Shown: positions 37,307-46,430 of the stretch, piece by piece
Position numbering within the stretch: position 1 is the first letter of the stretch
Layout of the letters: each line of letters starts with the position of its first letter
Assembly: GCA_018663625.1 (NCBI GenBank)
Contig: JABJPX010000079.1
Coordinates: 1 to 58,920 of the forward strand
Length of the DNA: 58,920 bases
DNA from: Polaribacter sp.
Lineage (GTDB): Bacteria > Bacteroidota > Bacteroidia > Flavobacteriales > Flavobacteriaceae
Direction: 5' to 3'
Notes under the pieces: generated by a model
Database searches by the model: none
What the model was told of the DNA's origin: nothing
The model's input: the letters and a program-made list of their open reading frames with translations, nothing else
Made by a program: the position numbers and the translations under genes

Positions 37307-37396
37307 ATGCCGCAATTTACTAAAAACCACCTTTCTTATAAGGCTTTGGATGAGTTTCTTACGAAAACGATTTCTGTAAACTGGAATAAAAAATAG
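37307..37396 (+). CDS. Possible 29-aa small ORF opposite the carA terminator
   Basis: A plus-strand ATG opens MPQFTKNHLSYKALDEFL and continues to a TAG that lies in the terminator hairpin of carA. The composition looks like protein, in the otherwise empty eno-carA gap. It could be a chance ORF or the end of a lost gene. No promoter was identified. Confidence 0.25.
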   Translation: MPQFTKNHLSYKALDEFLTKTISVNWNKK

Positions 37397-37417
37397 TCGT
37401 TATGAAACGACTATTTT
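37387..37417 (-). terminator. carA terminator overlapping its stop codon
   Basis: Stem AAAATAGTCGTT / AACGACTATTTT with loop ATGA. The carA TAA stop (37402-37400) lies within the stem, so terminator and coding end overlap. Confidence 0.8.
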
Positions 37418-38518
37418 ATGCTTTTTTATATTTGCTATAAATTGATCAAAAAGGTATTCTGCATCGTGAGGCCCCGGACTTGCCTCTGGGTGGTATTGAA
37501 CAGAAAATACATTTTTATTTTTCATTTGAATTCCTGCTACAGTATTGTCATTTAAATGTACGTGGGTAATTTCGACATCGGCATGCGCTTCAGCTTCTGC
37601 TCTGTCAATTGCAAAACCATGATTTTGTGAAGTGATTTCTCCTTTACCTGTTAAAAGATTTTTAACGGGATGATTAATTCCTCTATGTCCATTGTGCATT
37701 TTATAGGTAGAAATTCCATTTGCCAAAGCAATGACTTGATGACCTAAACAAATACCAAACAATGGTAAATCTCTTTGTATGATTTGTTTGGCCGCTTCTT
37801 GCGCTGCAACTAAGGGTGCTGGATCTCCAGGTCCGTTAGAAATAAAATATCCATCTGGATTGAAAGAAGCCAACTCTTCAAAGGTTGCATTGTATGGAAA
37901 CACTTTAATATAAGCACCTCTTTTAACAAAGTTTCTTAATATATTTTTCTTGATACCAATATCTATTGCAGCAATTTTAATGGGTGCGTTTTCATCGCCT
38001 ACATAATAAGGTGCTTGTGTAGATACTTTTGAAGCCAATTCAAGGCCTTCCATATTTGGTGTTGCTTGTAATTGTTTCTTTAAAGCATCAATATTATCAA
38101 CATCGGTAGAAATAATCGCATTCATAGCACCATTGTCTCTAATGTAAGCAACCAATGCTCTGGTGTCTACATCTGAAATAGCTACTAAATTATGTTTTGT
38201 AAACCAATCTTCTAAATTTCCATCCGAATCAACTCGGGAATGTGTAAAGCTAAAGTTTCTACAAATTAAACCTGAAATTTTAATACTGTCAGACTCAACT
38301 TCATCTTCATTCACTCCATAATTCCCAATATGTGCATTGGTGGTAACCATAAGTTGACCAAAATAAGAGGGATCTGTGAAGATTTCTTGATAACCAGTCA
38401 TTCCTGTATTGAAACAGATTTCCCCAGTGGAAGTACCTTCTATACCAACAGATTTCCCATAAAAGATAGTTCCGTCAGCAAGTAAGACTAATGCTTTTTT
38501 TCTTGATTGATATTTCAT
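37400..38518 (-). CDS. carA: Carbamoyl-phosphate synthase small subunit
   Basis: 372 aa glutamine amidotransferase subunit supplying ammonia to CarB for pyrimidine and arginine synthesis. The N-terminal domain has LADGTIFYGKSVG and GEICFNTGMTGYQEIFTDPSY. The class I amidotransferase part has SNGPGDPA, the nucleophile Cys in FGICLGHQVIALA, and the His/Glu pair in VQYHPEASPGPHD. CarB is not adjacent. Its -7 box is directly attached to the rplQ terminator. Regulation by a PyrR-type leader is not apparent in the 30-nt leader. Confidence 0.98.
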   Translation of the reverse strand: MKYQSRKKALVLLADGTIFYGKSVGIEGTSTGEICFNTGMTGYQEIFTDPSYFGQLMVTTNAHIGNYGVNEDEVESDSIKISGLICRNFSFTHSRVDSDGNLEDWFTKHNLVAISDVDTRALVAYIRDNGAMNAIISTDVDNIDALKKQLQATPNMEGLELASKVSTQAPYYVGDENAPIKIAAIDIGIKKNILRNFVKRGAYIKVFPYNATFEELASFNPDGYFISNGPGDPAPLVAAQEAAKQIIQRDLPLFGICLGHQVIALANGISTYKMHNGHRGINHPVKNLLTGKGEITSQNHGFAIDRAEAEAHADVEITHVHLNDNTVAGIQMKNKNVFSVQYHPEASPGPHDAEYLFDQFIANIKKHKIVVS

Positions 38519-38540
38519 TTAGTAATGTTGTTTGTTGTTA

Positions 38541-38548
38541 CAAAAATA
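38541..38548 (-). promoter_or_regulatory. Possible -7 box of carA, abutting the rplQ terminator
   Basis: TATTTTTG on the minus strand (38548-38541), starting right after the T-tract of the rplQ terminator. No TTG at normal spacing; the terminator stem occupies that place. Confidence 0.45.
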
Positions 38549-38550
38549 TA

Positions 38551-38581
38551 AAAAAAGGGATAAACATTGCTGTTTATCCCT
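38551..38581 (-). terminator. Terminator of the ribosomal (alpha) operon after rplQ
   Basis: Stem AGGGATAAACA / TGTTTATCCCT with loop TTGC, followed on the minus strand by T6. It ends the long ribosomal transcript. Confidence 0.93.
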
Positions 38582-38610
38582 TGAATATGATTTAAAAAAA
38601 TTTTCATTTT

Positions 38611-39084
38611 TTATTCTTCAGATTTTTCTTCCGTTGCTGGCGCATCTACTTGAGGAGCTTCGGCTTTTTTGCTTCTTCCTCTACGGGTAGTTTTCTTAGC
38701 TTTTGTTCCTTTAGGATTATAAATTTCGTTGTAATCAACGAATTCTACCATTGCCATAGGAGCATTATCTCCTTGACGATTTCCTAATTTGATGATACGT
38801 AAATATCCTCCTGGTCTGTCAGCTACTTTTACAGAGATTTCTTTAAATAATTCTGTAACAGCAAATTTGTCACGTAAATTACTAAAAACGATACGTCTGT
38901 TATGTGTTGTATCTGATTTTGATTTTGTGATCAAAGGCTCAGCGAATAAACGCAATGCTTTTGCTTTTGCTACAGTGGTGTTAATACGCTTGTGCTCAAT
39001 TAATGAACAAGTCATATTTGCTAACATTGCCTTTCTGTGCGCTGTTTTTCTTCCTAAATGGTTAAATTTCTTTCCGTGTCTCAT
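38611..39084 (-). CDS. rplQ: 50S ribosomal protein L17
   Basis: 157 aa; starts [21 protein letters not shown], with [20 protein letters not shown] and [24 protein letters not shown]. The fold ends near residue 125; a further 30-residue tail rich in Lys, Ala and Glu ([16 protein letters not shown] then an acidic end) makes it longer than the E. coli protein. It sits near the peptide exit tunnel. Last gene of the alpha operon, followed by the terminator. Confidence 0.98.
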   Translation of the reverse strand: MRHGKKFNHLGRKTAHRKAMLANMTCSLIEHKRINTTVAKAKALRLFAEPLITKSKSDTTHNRRIVFSNLRDKFAVTELFKEISVKVADRPGGYLRIIKLGNRQGDNAPMAMVEFVDYNEIYNPKGTKAKKTTRRGRSKKAEAPQVDAPATEEKSEE

Positions 39085-39143
39085 GACGTGTGTTTTATAC
39101 TTTCATCTTGCTCAACCCTTTTTGAGGAGCAAACTATGAAAGA

Positions 39144-40136
39144 TTAATCTTTATCTAATTTGTATTTGCTTAAGTCCATTCCGAAATTCAAACCTTTCAC
39201 AATTACTAGTTCTTCTAGTTCTGTTAATGATTTTTTACCGAAGTTACGGAACTTCATTAAGTCACTTTTGTTAAAAGAAACTAAATCTCCTAATGTATCT
39301 ACTTCTGCCGCTTTTAAACAATTTAAAGCTCTTACAGAAAGGTCCATGTCGATCAATCTTGTTTTTAATAACTGACGCATGTGTAATGATTCTTCATCAT
39401 ACGTTTCTGTTTGTGCAATTTCATCTGCCTCTAAAGTGATACGCTCATCAGAGAATAACATAAAGTGGTGGATTAATATTTTTGCAGCTTCAGTCAATGC
39501 ATCTTTAGGACTAATTGATCCATCAGTATCGATATCGAAAACTAATTTTTCATAATCCGTTTTTTGCTCAACACGAAAGTTTTCAATCGCATATTTTACA
39601 TTCTTTATTGGAGTGTAAATAGAATCTGTGAATATAGTTCCTATTGGAGCACCTGATTTTTTGTTTTCTTCTGCTGGTACAAATCCTCTTCCTTTTTCGA
39701 TCGTGATTTCAGCATTTAACTTCACAGATTTGTCCATGTTACAAATCACTAAATCTGGATTCAATACTTGAAAACCTGAAATAAATTTTTGTAAATCTCC
39801 TGCAGTTAATTGATCCTGACCTGATACTGCAACTGATACAGTTTCTCTGTCTGTTTCATCAATCTGCTTTTTAAAACGTACTTGTTTTAAGTTTAAGATA
39901 ATTTCTGTAACATCTTCTACAATTCCTGTAATGGTAGAAAACTCATGCTCTACACCATCTAATCTTAATGAAGTAATTGCAAAACCTTCTAATGAAGATA
40001 AAAGAACTCTTCTTAATGCATTTCCTACTGTAAGACCAAAACCTGGCTCTAAAGGTCTGAATTCAAATCTTCCAGAAAAATCTGTAGATTCAATCATGAT
40101 CACTTTATCAGGCTTTTGAAAATTTAATATTGCCAT
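39144..40136 (-). CDS. rpoA: RNA polymerase alpha subunit
   Basis: 330 aa. The N-terminal dimerisation domain (1 to about 230) has [29 protein letters not shown], and the C-terminal domain (about 250-320) has [22 protein letters not shown] then [14 protein letters not shown], the helix-hairpin-helix part that contacts UP elements and activators. In Bacteroidota the enzyme works with the sigma factor that reads TTG/TAnnTTTG promoters. It sits between rpsD and rplQ as usual. Confidence 0.99.
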   Translation of the reverse strand: MAILNFQKPDKVIMIESTDFSGRFEFRPLEPGFGLTVGNALRRVLLSSLEGFAITSLRLDGVEHEFSTITGIVEDVTEIILNLKQVRFKKQIDETDRETVSVAVSGQDQLTAGDLQKFISGFQVLNPDLVICNMDKSVKLNAEITIEKGRGFVPAEENKKSGAPIGTIFTDSIYTPIKNVKYAIENFRVEQKTDYEKLVFDIDTDGSISPKDALTEAAKILIHHFMLFSDERITLEADEIAQTETYDEESLHMRQLLKTRLIDMDLSVRALNCLKAAEVDTLGDLVSFNKSDLMKFRNFGKKSLTELEELVIVKGLNFGMDLSKYKLDKD

Positions 40137-40231
40137 TGTTTCTTCGTTTGAATTGTTATTTAGTTGCGCGATGTAGTCGTTTGAAGAAGTACAAATACAT
40201 CCTTTGGCTAAATACCAATATGATTAATTTA

Positions 40232-40837
40232 TTATTTAGAATATAATTCTACGATCAATTGTTCCTTGATATTTTCAGGAATTTGTAATCTTTCCGGAGC
40301 CTTTACAAAAGTTCCTTCTTTCTTATCTGCATTCCAAGTCAACCATTCAAAAACAGTACTTGAAGAAGCTAAAGCATCTTCAATAGCGATTAATGATTTT
40401 GATTTTTCTCTTACTGCGACAACATCTCCTTCTTGTAAACTATATGATGGAATGTTAACAAGTTCTCCATTCACAGTAATGTGTCTGTGAGAAACTAATT
40501 GACGTGCTCCACTTCTAGATTTAGAAATCCCCATTCTATACACAACGTTGTCTAAACGAGACTCACATAATTGTAATAAAATTTCACCGGTAATTCCTTG
40601 AGAAGCTGATGCTTTTTTAAATAAGTTACTGAATTGACGCTCTAAAATACCATAGGTATATTTTGCTTTTTGCTTTTCCATTAACTGGGTAGCATATTCA
40701 GATTTTTTTCCTCTTCTTTTTGCATTTCCATGCTGTCCTGGAGGGTAATTTCTTTTTTCGAAGTTTTTATCATCTCCGAAAATTGCTTCGCCAAACTTAC
40801 GAGCAATTTTAGTTTTAGGTCCTGTATATCTTGCCAT
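40232..40837 (-). CDS. rpsD: 30S ribosomal protein S4
   Basis: 201 aa; starts [21 protein letters not shown], with the S4 RNA-binding domain [25 protein letters not shown] then GHITVNG-like [10 protein letters not shown]. The N terminus has no CxxC zinc motif, so it is the zinc-free form. S4 starts 30S assembly and in E. coli represses the alpha operon. Here the 137-nt gap to rpsK contains two hairpins that could be control or processing sites. Confidence 0.98.
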   Translation of the reverse strand: MARYTGPKTKIARKFGEAIFGDDKNFEKRNYPPGQHGNAKRRGKKSEYATQLMEKQKAKYTYGILERQFSNLFKKASASQGITGEILLQLCESRLDNVVYRMGISKSRSGARQLVSHRHITVNGELVNIPSYSLQEGDVVAVREKSKSLIAIEDALASSSTVFEWLTWNADKKEGTFVKAPERLQIPENIKEQLIVELYSK

Positions 40838-40935
40838 TTCGTTGTTATTAAAGCAGGGATTATGAATTAAGGCTATCTCCTTCGATAATCGAATTCCTAC
40901 TTAGTTAAAATATAATAATTGATATTCTTTTTTTG

Positions 40936-40976
40936 ATGCTGAAATAAATTCAGCATTTAATCAGAAAATTCTGATT
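40936..40976 (-). promoter_or_regulatory. Two tandem hairpins between rpsK and rpsD
   Basis: ATGCTGAA/TTCAGCAT (40936-40943 and 40949-40956) and AATCAGAA/TTCTGATT (40959-40966 and 40969-40976). The second overlaps the rpsK stop. Neither is followed by T's on the minus strand, so they look like regulatory or RNA-processing structures, not terminators. Confidence 0.5.
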
Positions 40977-41358
40977 AAACTCTTCTTCTCTTTGGTGGAC
41001 GACAACCGTTGTGCGGCATTGGTGTAACATCAATAATTTCTGTTACTTCGATACCTGCATTGTGTAATGATCTGATTGCAGACTCTCTACCGTTACCTGG
41101 TCCTTTAACATACACTTTTACTTTACGTAAACCTGCTTCTTTTGCTACTACTGAACAATCTTCTGCTGCTAACTGAGCTGCGTAAGGAGTATTCTTTTTA
41201 GAACCTCTGAACCCCATTTTACCTGCAGATGACCAAGAGATTACATCTCCTTTTTTGTTTGTTAAAGAAATAATGATATTGTTGAAAGAGGCAGTTATGT
41301 GCGCTTCTCCAACAGATTCTACTACTACTTTACGTTTTTTTGAACTTGCTTTTGCCAT
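40975..41358 (-). CDS. rpsK: 30S ribosomal protein S11
   Basis: 127 aa; basic N terminus [21 protein letters not shown], core [46 protein letters not shown] and the C terminus [18 protein letters not shown]. It lines the mRNA exit of the 30S platform. Distances to rpsM (80 nt) and rpsD (137 nt) are larger than elsewhere in the block. Confidence 0.99.
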   Translation of the reverse strand: MAKASSKKRKVVVESVGEAHITASFNNIIISLTNKKGDVISWSSAGKMGFRGSKKNTPYAAQLAAEDCSVVAKEAGLRKVKVYVKGPGNGRESAIRSLHNAGIEVTEIIDVTPMPHNGCRPPKRRRV

Positions 41359-41438
41359 AATTGTTTAAGTTTTAGTAATTTAGTTTTCTAAGTTTGATTG
41401 TTTCAATCAAATTTAGATCTTGATTACTTTATCTAACT

Positions 41439-41804
41439 TTATTTTTTCTTGTTAGCTACAGTTTTTCTCTTACCTTTTCGAGTTCTAGAGTTGTTCTTCG
41501 TTCTCTGTCCTCTTAAAGGAAGACCGAGTCTGTGACGAATTCCTCTCTGACATCCAATATCCATCAAACGTTTGATGTTTAACTGAACTTCTGAGCGCAA
41601 TTCACCCTCAATCGTGAAAGATCCAACTTGTTCTCTAATTGCTGCGATTTGATCATCCGTCCAATCTTGAACTTTGATGCTTTCGTCAACCTTTGCATTT
41701 GCTAAAACTTTTTGAGCTCTGCTGCTTCCAATACCGAAGATGTAAGTTAAAGCAATAACCCCTCTTTTGTTTTTTGGAATATCAATACCTGCTATTCTTG
41801 CCAT
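41439..41804 (-). CDS. rpsM: 30S ribosomal protein S13
   Basis: 121 aa; [26 protein letters not shown], then helix-two-turn-helix, [28 protein letters not shown] at the C terminus. It contacts tRNA in the P site and L5 in the subunit bridge. Its ATG overlaps the rpmJ stop by one base (TAATG), a coupled arrangement. Confidence 0.99.
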   Translation of the reverse strand: MARIAGIDIPKNKRGVIALTYIFGIGSSRAQKVLANAKVDESIKVQDWTDDQIAAIREQVGSFTIEGELRSEVQLNIKRLMDIGCQRGIRHRLGLPLRGQRTKNNSRTRKGKRKTVANKKK

Positions 41805-41920
41805 TACCCTTGTCTTTGTTTAAATCTAGGATTTTGTTTATTAATCACATATAATCTACCTTTTCTGCGAACAATCTTGCAGTCGGCACTTCTCTTTTTT
41901 ACTGATGCTCTAACTTTCAT
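41804..41920 (-). CDS. rpmJ: 50S ribosomal protein L36, zinc-free form
   Basis: 38 aa, [20 protein letters not shown] at the start, then [18 protein letters not shown]. Zinc-binding L36 has three Cys and one His; here only C14 remains, so this is the zinc-independent form. Located in its usual place between infA and rpsM. Confidence 0.97.
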   Translation of the reverse strand: MKVRASVKKRSADCKIVRRKGRLYVINKQNPRFKQRQG

Positions 41921-41934
41921 TAGTCTAGTTTTTA

Positions 41935-42150
41935 TTAATATCTATAAGTAATTCTTGCCTTTGTCAAATCATAAGGACTCATTTCTAACTTTACTTTATC
42001 TCCTGGTAGTAATTTAATATAATGCATGCGCATTTTACCTGAGATATGTGCAGTTACAACGTGTCCGTTTTCTAATTCTACACGGAACATTGCATTTGAC
42101 AATGCTTCTGTAATCGTTCCATCTTGTTGAATTGCTGATTGCTTAGCCAT
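41935..42150 (-). CDS. infA: Translation initiation factor IF-1
   Basis: 71 aa S1/OB-fold protein: [62 protein letters not shown]. It blocks the A site in initiation and aids IF-2 and IF-3. Its ATG directly follows the secY stop without any spacer, so the two are translationally coupled. Confidence 0.99.
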   Translation of the reverse strand: MAKQSAIQQDGTITEALSNAMFRVELENGHVVTAHISGKMRMHYIKLLPGDKVKLEMSPYDLTKARITYRY

Positions 42151-43479
42151 TTAATCGTTTAAAGATTTTCTGTTAGTATTTCCTGCTTTCATTAAGCCAT
42201 CATAATGACGGTTTAATAAGTACGAGTTTATTTGTTGTAATGTGTCTATTGCTACACCAACCATAATGATTAATGAAGTACCTCCATAAAACATCGCCCA
42301 ACTTTGCTGTACTCCAAACTGAACTACAACTGCTGGAAGTATCGATAATGCTGCTAAGAATAACGATCCTGGGAACGTAATTCGAGACAAAACACTGTCT
42401 AACTTGTCTGCTGTGTCTTTACCAGGTCTGATCCCTGGGATAAAACCACCACTTCTTTTCAGGCCTTGCGCCATTTCATCTGTACGCACCGTAATGGCAG
42501 TATAGAAATAACTAAAGATGATGATTAATAATGCAAATATTAAATTGTATTCCCAACCAAAATTATCTTGCAATCCTGCGATTGCTGGATACTTTTGTGC
42601 AAGTGCAACTGGTAAAAACATAATTGCTTGTGCAAAAATAATTGGCATTACTCCTGCTGCATTTAATTTCAAAGGAATGTAATCTCTTGAACCTGCAACA
42701 TTTTGTGTACTTCCTGCGACTGTTCTTCTTGCATACTGAACTGCAATTTTACGAACAGCAGTCACCAATAAAACAGTTAATAAAATTACAACAAACCAAA
42801 CTATGATTTCAATTAAGATCATCATCAATCCACCTGCTCCTGCATTTGTTGTTTTAGCAACAAATTCTTGTAAAAAGGCAGCTGGAAAGTTAGCGATAAT
42901 ACCCACTGTAATTAATAATGAAATACCATTACCAACTCCTTTGTCTGTAATACGCTCTCCTAACCACATTGCAAAAATTGTTCCTGCAGTTAAAATAACA
43001 ATCGAAGATACCCAAAATACAGGCCCTGTAATTAAAAAGGCTTCAGCAGGTAAATCCATTTGGTTTTGAATAAAACCAATATAGGTAGGTGCTTGAACCA
43101 ACGTAATTCCAATGGTTAACCATCTTGTGATTTGCGTAATCTTTTTACGTCCACTTTCTCCATCTTTTTGTAGTTTTTGTAAATAAGGAATCGCAATTCC
43201 CATTAACTGTACTACAATAGAAGCAGAAATATAAGGCATAATTCCAAGCGCCATTACGGATGCTCGTGCAAATGCTCCTCCAGTAAATGCGTCTAATAAT
43301 GTTAATAGACCACCTCCAGAAGCGTTGTCTTTTAATGCTGTCAATTGTAATGGATCTATTCCAGGTAATGGAACAGCTGCCATAAATCGATACACAGCGA
43401 TTAAACCAATCGTAAGAAGAATCTTATTCTTTAATTCTTCAATACTGAAAATGTCTTTTAACGTCTTTATGAAACTCAT
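42151..43479 (-). CDS. secY: Preprotein translocase subunit SecY
   Basis: 442 aa, ten membrane helices forming the protein-conducting channel. The N terminus has FSIEELKNKILLTIGLIAVYR and FMAAVPLPGIDP; helix 2 shows the plug region with GGGLLTLLDAFTGGAFARASVMALGIMPYISASI. The cytosolic loops for SecA and ribosome binding carry PLKLNAAGVMPIIFAQ and GFIPGIRPGKDTADKLD. It takes its usual place between rplO and infA. Confidence 0.99.
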   Translation of the reverse strand: MSFIKTLKDIFSIEELKNKILLTIGLIAVYRFMAAVPLPGIDPLQLTALKDNASGGGLLTLLDAFTGGAFARASVMALGIMPYISASIVVQLMGIAIPYLQKLQKDGESGRKKITQITRWLTIGITLVQAPTYIGFIQNQMDLPAEAFLITGPVFWVSSIVILTAGTIFAMWLGERITDKGVGNGISLLITVGIIANFPAAFLQEFVAKTTNAGAGGLMMILIEIIVWFVVILLTVLLVTAVRKIAVQYARRTVAGSTQNVAGSRDYIPLKLNAAGVMPIIFAQAIMFLPVALAQKYPAIAGLQDNFGWEYNLIFALLIIIFSYFYTAITVRTDEMAQGLKRSGGFIPGIRPGKDTADKLDSVLSRITFPGSLFLAALSILPAVVVQFGVQQSWAMFYGGTSLIIMVGVAIDTLQQINSYLLNRHYDGLMKAGNTNRKSLND

Positions 43480-43492
43480 CTTTTCGCTTTTC

Positions 43493-43942
43493 TTATAAAG
43501 TTACTGCTTCTCCTCCAGCAGCTTCAATAGCCGCTTTTGCAGTTGCAGTAAACTTGTGTACTGTTATACTTAATTTAGCTTTTAATTCTCCGTTTCCTAG
43601 TATTTTTACTAGGTCGTTTTTACCTGCTAATCTGTTAGCAATTAAAATATCTAAAGTAACTGTATCAGTAATTTTTCCACTATCAACTAGTGCCTGTAAA
43701 GTCTCTATGTTGATCCCTTGGTATTCTTTACGGTTGATGTTTGTAAAACCAAACTTAGGAACACGTCTTTGAAGTGGCATTTGCCCTCCTTCAAAACCAA
43801 TCTTTCTTGAGTAACCTGAACGAGATTTCTGTCCATTATGACCTCTTGTTGCAGTACCACCTTTTCCAGATCCTTCACCTCTTGCAATTCTTTTTCCGTT
43901 TTTTACGGAACCTTCTGCGGGTGTTAAATTATGTAAATTCAT
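43493..43942 (-). CDS. rplO: 50S ribosomal protein L15
   Basis: 149 aa; starts MNLHNLTPAEGSVKNGKRIARGEGSGKGGTATRGHNGQKSRSG, a Gly/Arg-rich extension that enters the 23S rRNA, followed by GFEGGQMPLQRRVPKFGF. The C-terminal globular part ends KAAIEAAGGEAVTL. Gap of 14 nt from rpmD. Confidence 0.99.
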   Translation of the reverse strand: MNLHNLTPAEGSVKNGKRIARGEGSGKGGTATRGHNGQKSRSGYSRKIGFEGGQMPLQRRVPKFGFTNINRKEYQGINIETLQALVDSGKITDTVTLDILIANRLAGKNDLVKILGNGELKAKLSITVHKFTATAKAAIEAAGGEAVTL

Positions 43943-43956
43943 TTGTATATATGTCT

Positions 43957-44139
43957 TTATTTAATTTCTTCGAAAGAAACTAAGTGTTTAACTGTATTTA
44001 CCATACCTACAATAGAAGGAGTTGCCTCATGTTCTACCGTTTGGTTCATTTTACGTAAACCTAAAGCTTCTAAAGTTCTCTTTTGACTCTGAAGACGCCC
44101 GATTTGACTTTTTACTTGTGTAACTTTTATTCTTGCCAT
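43957..44139 (-). CDS. rpmD: 50S ribosomal protein L30
   Basis: 60 aa; MARIKVTQVKSQIGRLQSQKRTLEALGLRKMNQTVEHEATPSIVGMV. This is the short bacterial L30 with the typical KRTLEALGLRKMNQ core. It sits between rpsE and rplO, the conserved position. Some plus-strand frames overlap it but have no support. Confidence 0.98.
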   Translation of the reverse strand: MARIKVTQVKSQIGRLQSQKRTLEALGLRKMNQTVEHEATPSIVGMVNTVKHLVSFEEIK

Positions 44140-44150
44140 CGTTCTTAGAT

Positions 44151-44672
44151 TTATCCGTTAAATACTGTTTCTAAAGATACCCCTCTTTGCTTTGCAATTT
44201 GTCCTGCACTACGTAATTGTAATAATGCATTGAAAGTTGCTTTTACTGCATTGTGAGGATTTGAAGAACCTTGAGATTTTGATAATACATCATGAACTCC
44301 AACTGATTCTAATACCGCACGTACTGCACCACCGGCAATAACTCCTGTACCAGGAGAAGCAGGCTTGATAAATACTTTCGCACCACCAAACTTTCCTTTT
44401 TGCTCATGAGGAAGCGTACCTTGTAAAATAGGTATTCTTACTAAATTTTTCTTTGCGTCTTCAATTGCTTTTGCAATTGCTGAAGCAACATCTTTAGATT
44501 TTCCTAAACCGTGACCAACAACACCGTTACCATCACCAACAACAACGATTGCAGAGAAACCAAATGCTCTACCCCCTTTTGTTACTTTGGTAACACGCTG
44601 TACTCCTACTAACTTATCTACAAGCTCTAACCCACTAGGCTTCACTCTTTCTACGTTTTTATAACCTTGCAT
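44151..44672 (-). CDS. rpsE: 30S ribosomal protein S5
   Basis: 173 aa. A double-stranded-RNA-binding N domain ([33 protein letters not shown]) and the C domain with [44 protein letters not shown] corresponds to the loop where spectinomycin resistance changes occur; it looks wild type. Involved in decoding accuracy. Confidence 0.99.
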   Translation of the reverse strand: MQGYKNVERVKPSGLELVDKLVGVQRVTKVTKGGRAFGFSAIVVVGDGNGVVGHGLGKSKDVASAIAKAIEDAKKNLVRIPILQGTLPHEQKGKFGGAKVFIKPASPGTGVIAGGAVRAVLESVGVHDVLSKSQGSSNPHNAVKATFNALLQLRSAGQIAKQRGVSLETVFNG

Positions 44673-44678
44673 AATTTC

Positions 44679-45029
44679 TTAAAATTTTAAACCAGCTTCT
44701 CTAGCGGCATCTGCTAATACTTTAACTCTACCGTGATATAAATACCCGTTTCTATCGAAAGCAACAGTGTCTAACCCTGCTTTGGTTGCTAATTCAGCAA
44801 TCGCCTTACCAACTGCAGCAGATGCTTCAGTTTTAGAGGTTGCTTTAATGTCTTTATCTCTTGATGAAACGCCAGCGATTGTCACTCCGTTTACATCGTC
44901 TACTAATTGAGCATATATTTCTTTATTGCTTCTAAACACAGATAATCTTGGTTTGGTTGCAGTTCCAGAAATTATTTTTCTGATTCTATGCTTAATTCTA
45001 GTTCTTCTTTCAAGCTTTGATAATGCCAT
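44679..45029 (-). CDS. rplR: 50S ribosomal protein L18
   Basis: 116 aa; a basic N terminus ([20 protein letters not shown]), then [20 protein letters not shown] and [27 protein letters not shown]. It binds 5S rRNA with L5 and L25. Gap of 6 nt to rpsE. Confidence 0.99.
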   Translation of the reverse strand: MALSKLERRTRIKHRIRKIISGTATKPRLSVFRSNKEIYAQLVDDVNGVTIAGVSSRDKDIKATSKTEASAAVGKAIAELATKAGLDTVAFDRNGYLYHGRVKVLADAAREAGLKF

Positions 45030-45040
45030 AATATATATAA

Positions 45041-45586
45041 TTATGCAGATTTACCTGCTTTTCTTCTTAATATTTCTCCTACAAACTTAACTCCTTTTCC
45101 TTTATAAGGCTCTGGTGCTCTAAAAGAACGAATCTTTGCAGCTACTTGCCCTACTAATTGCTTATCAAAAGAAGATAATTTAATAATTGGATCTTTTCCT
45201 TTCTCTGATATTGTTTCAACTTTAACTTCTGGAGCTACATCTAAAACAATATTGTGTGAAAAACCTAATGCAAGATCTAATTTCTGACCTTGGTTAGAAG
45301 CTCTGTAACCAACACCTACCAATTGTAAGTCTTTAGTCCATCCTTTACTAACACCAATAATCATGTTATTGATCAATGCTCTCATTAAGCCATGTTGTGC
45401 TTTATGATCTTTAGATTCTGAATCTCTATCTAGTACGATTAATGAATCTTCTATCTTGATTGTAATTCCGCTTGAAATGCTTTGAGATAATTCTCCTAAC
45501 TTTCCTTTTACAGTTACAATATTGTCGTTTATGTTTACATCTACACCTTGTGGAATGCTAACGGGATTTTTTCCTATTCTACTCAT
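45041..45586 (-). CDS. rplF: 50S ribosomal protein L6
   Basis: 181 aa with the two tandem L6 domains: [19 protein letters not shown] and, in the second, [44 protein letters not shown], ending [10 protein letters not shown]. It lies near the sarcin-ricin loop and the factor-binding site. Confidence 0.99.
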   Translation of the reverse strand: MSRIGKNPVSIPQGVDVNINDNIVTVKGKLGELSQSISSGITIKIEDSLIVLDRDSESKDHKAQHGLMRALINNMIIGVSKGWTKDLQLVGVGYRASNQGQKLDLALGFSHNIVLDVAPEVKVETISEKGKDPIIKLSSFDKQLVGQVAAKIRSFRAPEPYKGKGVKFVGEILRRKAGKSA

Positions 45587-45596
45587 CTCTTAAGGT

Positions 45597-45995
45597 TTAA
45601 TAAACGTAACATAAAACTTCTCCTCCAACATTTTCTTGACGTGCTTTTTTGTTTGTCATCACACCTTTCGATGTTGAAACAATAGCAATACCAAGACCGT
45701 TTAATACTCTTGGCATCTCTGCAGAGCCAACGTATTTACGCAAACCAGGGGTACTGATTCTTTGGATTTTTCTGATTACTGACTCTTTTGTGTCTTTGCT
45801 ATATTTTAAAGCGATTTTGATAGTTCCTTGGACTTTATCGTCATTGAACTGGTAGCTTAAAATATACCCTTGATCAAACAAAATTTTAGTCATTTCCTTC
45901 TTCAAGTTCGAAGCAGGAATTTCTACTACTCTGTGTCCTGCTGCGATTGCATTTCTAACTCTGGTTAGAAAATCCGCGATTGGATCTGTATACAT
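45597..45995 (-). CDS. rpsH: 30S ribosomal protein S8
   Basis: 132 aa; [35 protein letters not shown], with [34 protein letters not shown] and GGEVLCYVY at the C terminus. It binds 16S rRNA early in assembly and in E. coli represses the spc operon. Here it follows a 164-nt structured gap with its own -7 box, so it may head a separate transcription unit. Confidence 0.99.
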   Translation of the reverse strand: MYTDPIADFLTRVRNAIAAGHRVVEIPASNLKKEMTKILFDQGYILSYQFNDDKVQGTIKIALKYSKDTKESVIRKIQRISTPGLRKYVGSAEMPRVLNGLGIAIVSTSKGVMTNKKARQENVGGEVLCYVY

Positions 45996-46043
45996 ATTTA
46001 TTTAAAATTGCGATTCCGGTTTTCACTTGCCTCTATTGTTGCT

Positions 46044-46057
46044 ACAGATTTCTCTGT
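46044..46057 (-). promoter_or_regulatory. GAAA-tetraloop hairpin in the rpsH leader
   Basis: On the minus strand ACAGA-GAAA-TCTGT, a 5-bp stem with a GNRA tetraloop, in the leader of rpsH. It is a candidate S8 or processing element; no direct evidence for binding. Confidence 0.4.
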
Positions 46058-46096
46058 GACAAATGAACCTATAATCAGTTAAAATTAGTTTTACTC

Positions 46097-46136
46097 AAAA
46101 AAATAGAGCGTGCAAATATACACATTCTATTTTTTA
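46097..46136 (-). terminator. Terminator-like hairpin with embedded -7 box between rpsN and rpsH
   Basis: AAAAAATAGA (46098-46107) pairs with TCTATTTTTT (46126-46135), with an inner GTG/CAC pair. On the minus strand the stem ends in a T-run. The 8-base loop is CAAATATA on the plus strand, i.e. TATATTTG on the minus strand (46120-46113), a consensus -7 box pointing at rpsH. Confidence 0.6.
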
Positions 46137-46159
46137 GATTAAGATTTATTTTTTTAATC

Positions 46160-46429
46160 TTACCAACTTGCTTTACGAACTCCTGGTATTAAGCCTTGAT
46201 TGGCCATTTCACGGAAAGTAACACGTGAAAGTCCAAATTGACGCATATACCCTTTTGGTCTACCAGTAAGTTTACATCTGTTGTGCATTCTTATTGGTGA
46301 AGCATTCTTTGGTAATTTTTGCAATCCTTCGAAATCTCCAGCTGCTTTTAAAGCTTTTCTTTTCTCAGCATATTTTGCTACGGTTGCAGCTCTTTTGCGC
46401 TCACGCGCTTTCATTGATTCTTTAGCCAT
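46160..46429 (-). CDS. rpsN: 30S ribosomal protein S14, zinc-free form
   Basis: 89 aa; [61 protein letters not shown], ending [11 protein letters not shown]. It has the long form (about 90-100 aa) without the CxxC-CxxC zinc knuckle. One base separates it from rplE; the 3' side is the unusual 164-nt gap. Confidence 0.98.
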   Translation of the reverse strand: MAKESMKARERKRAATVAKYAEKRKALKAAGDFEGLQKLPKNASPIRMHNRCKLTGRPKGYMRQFGLSRVTFREMANQGLIPGVRKASW

Positions 46430-46430
46430 C

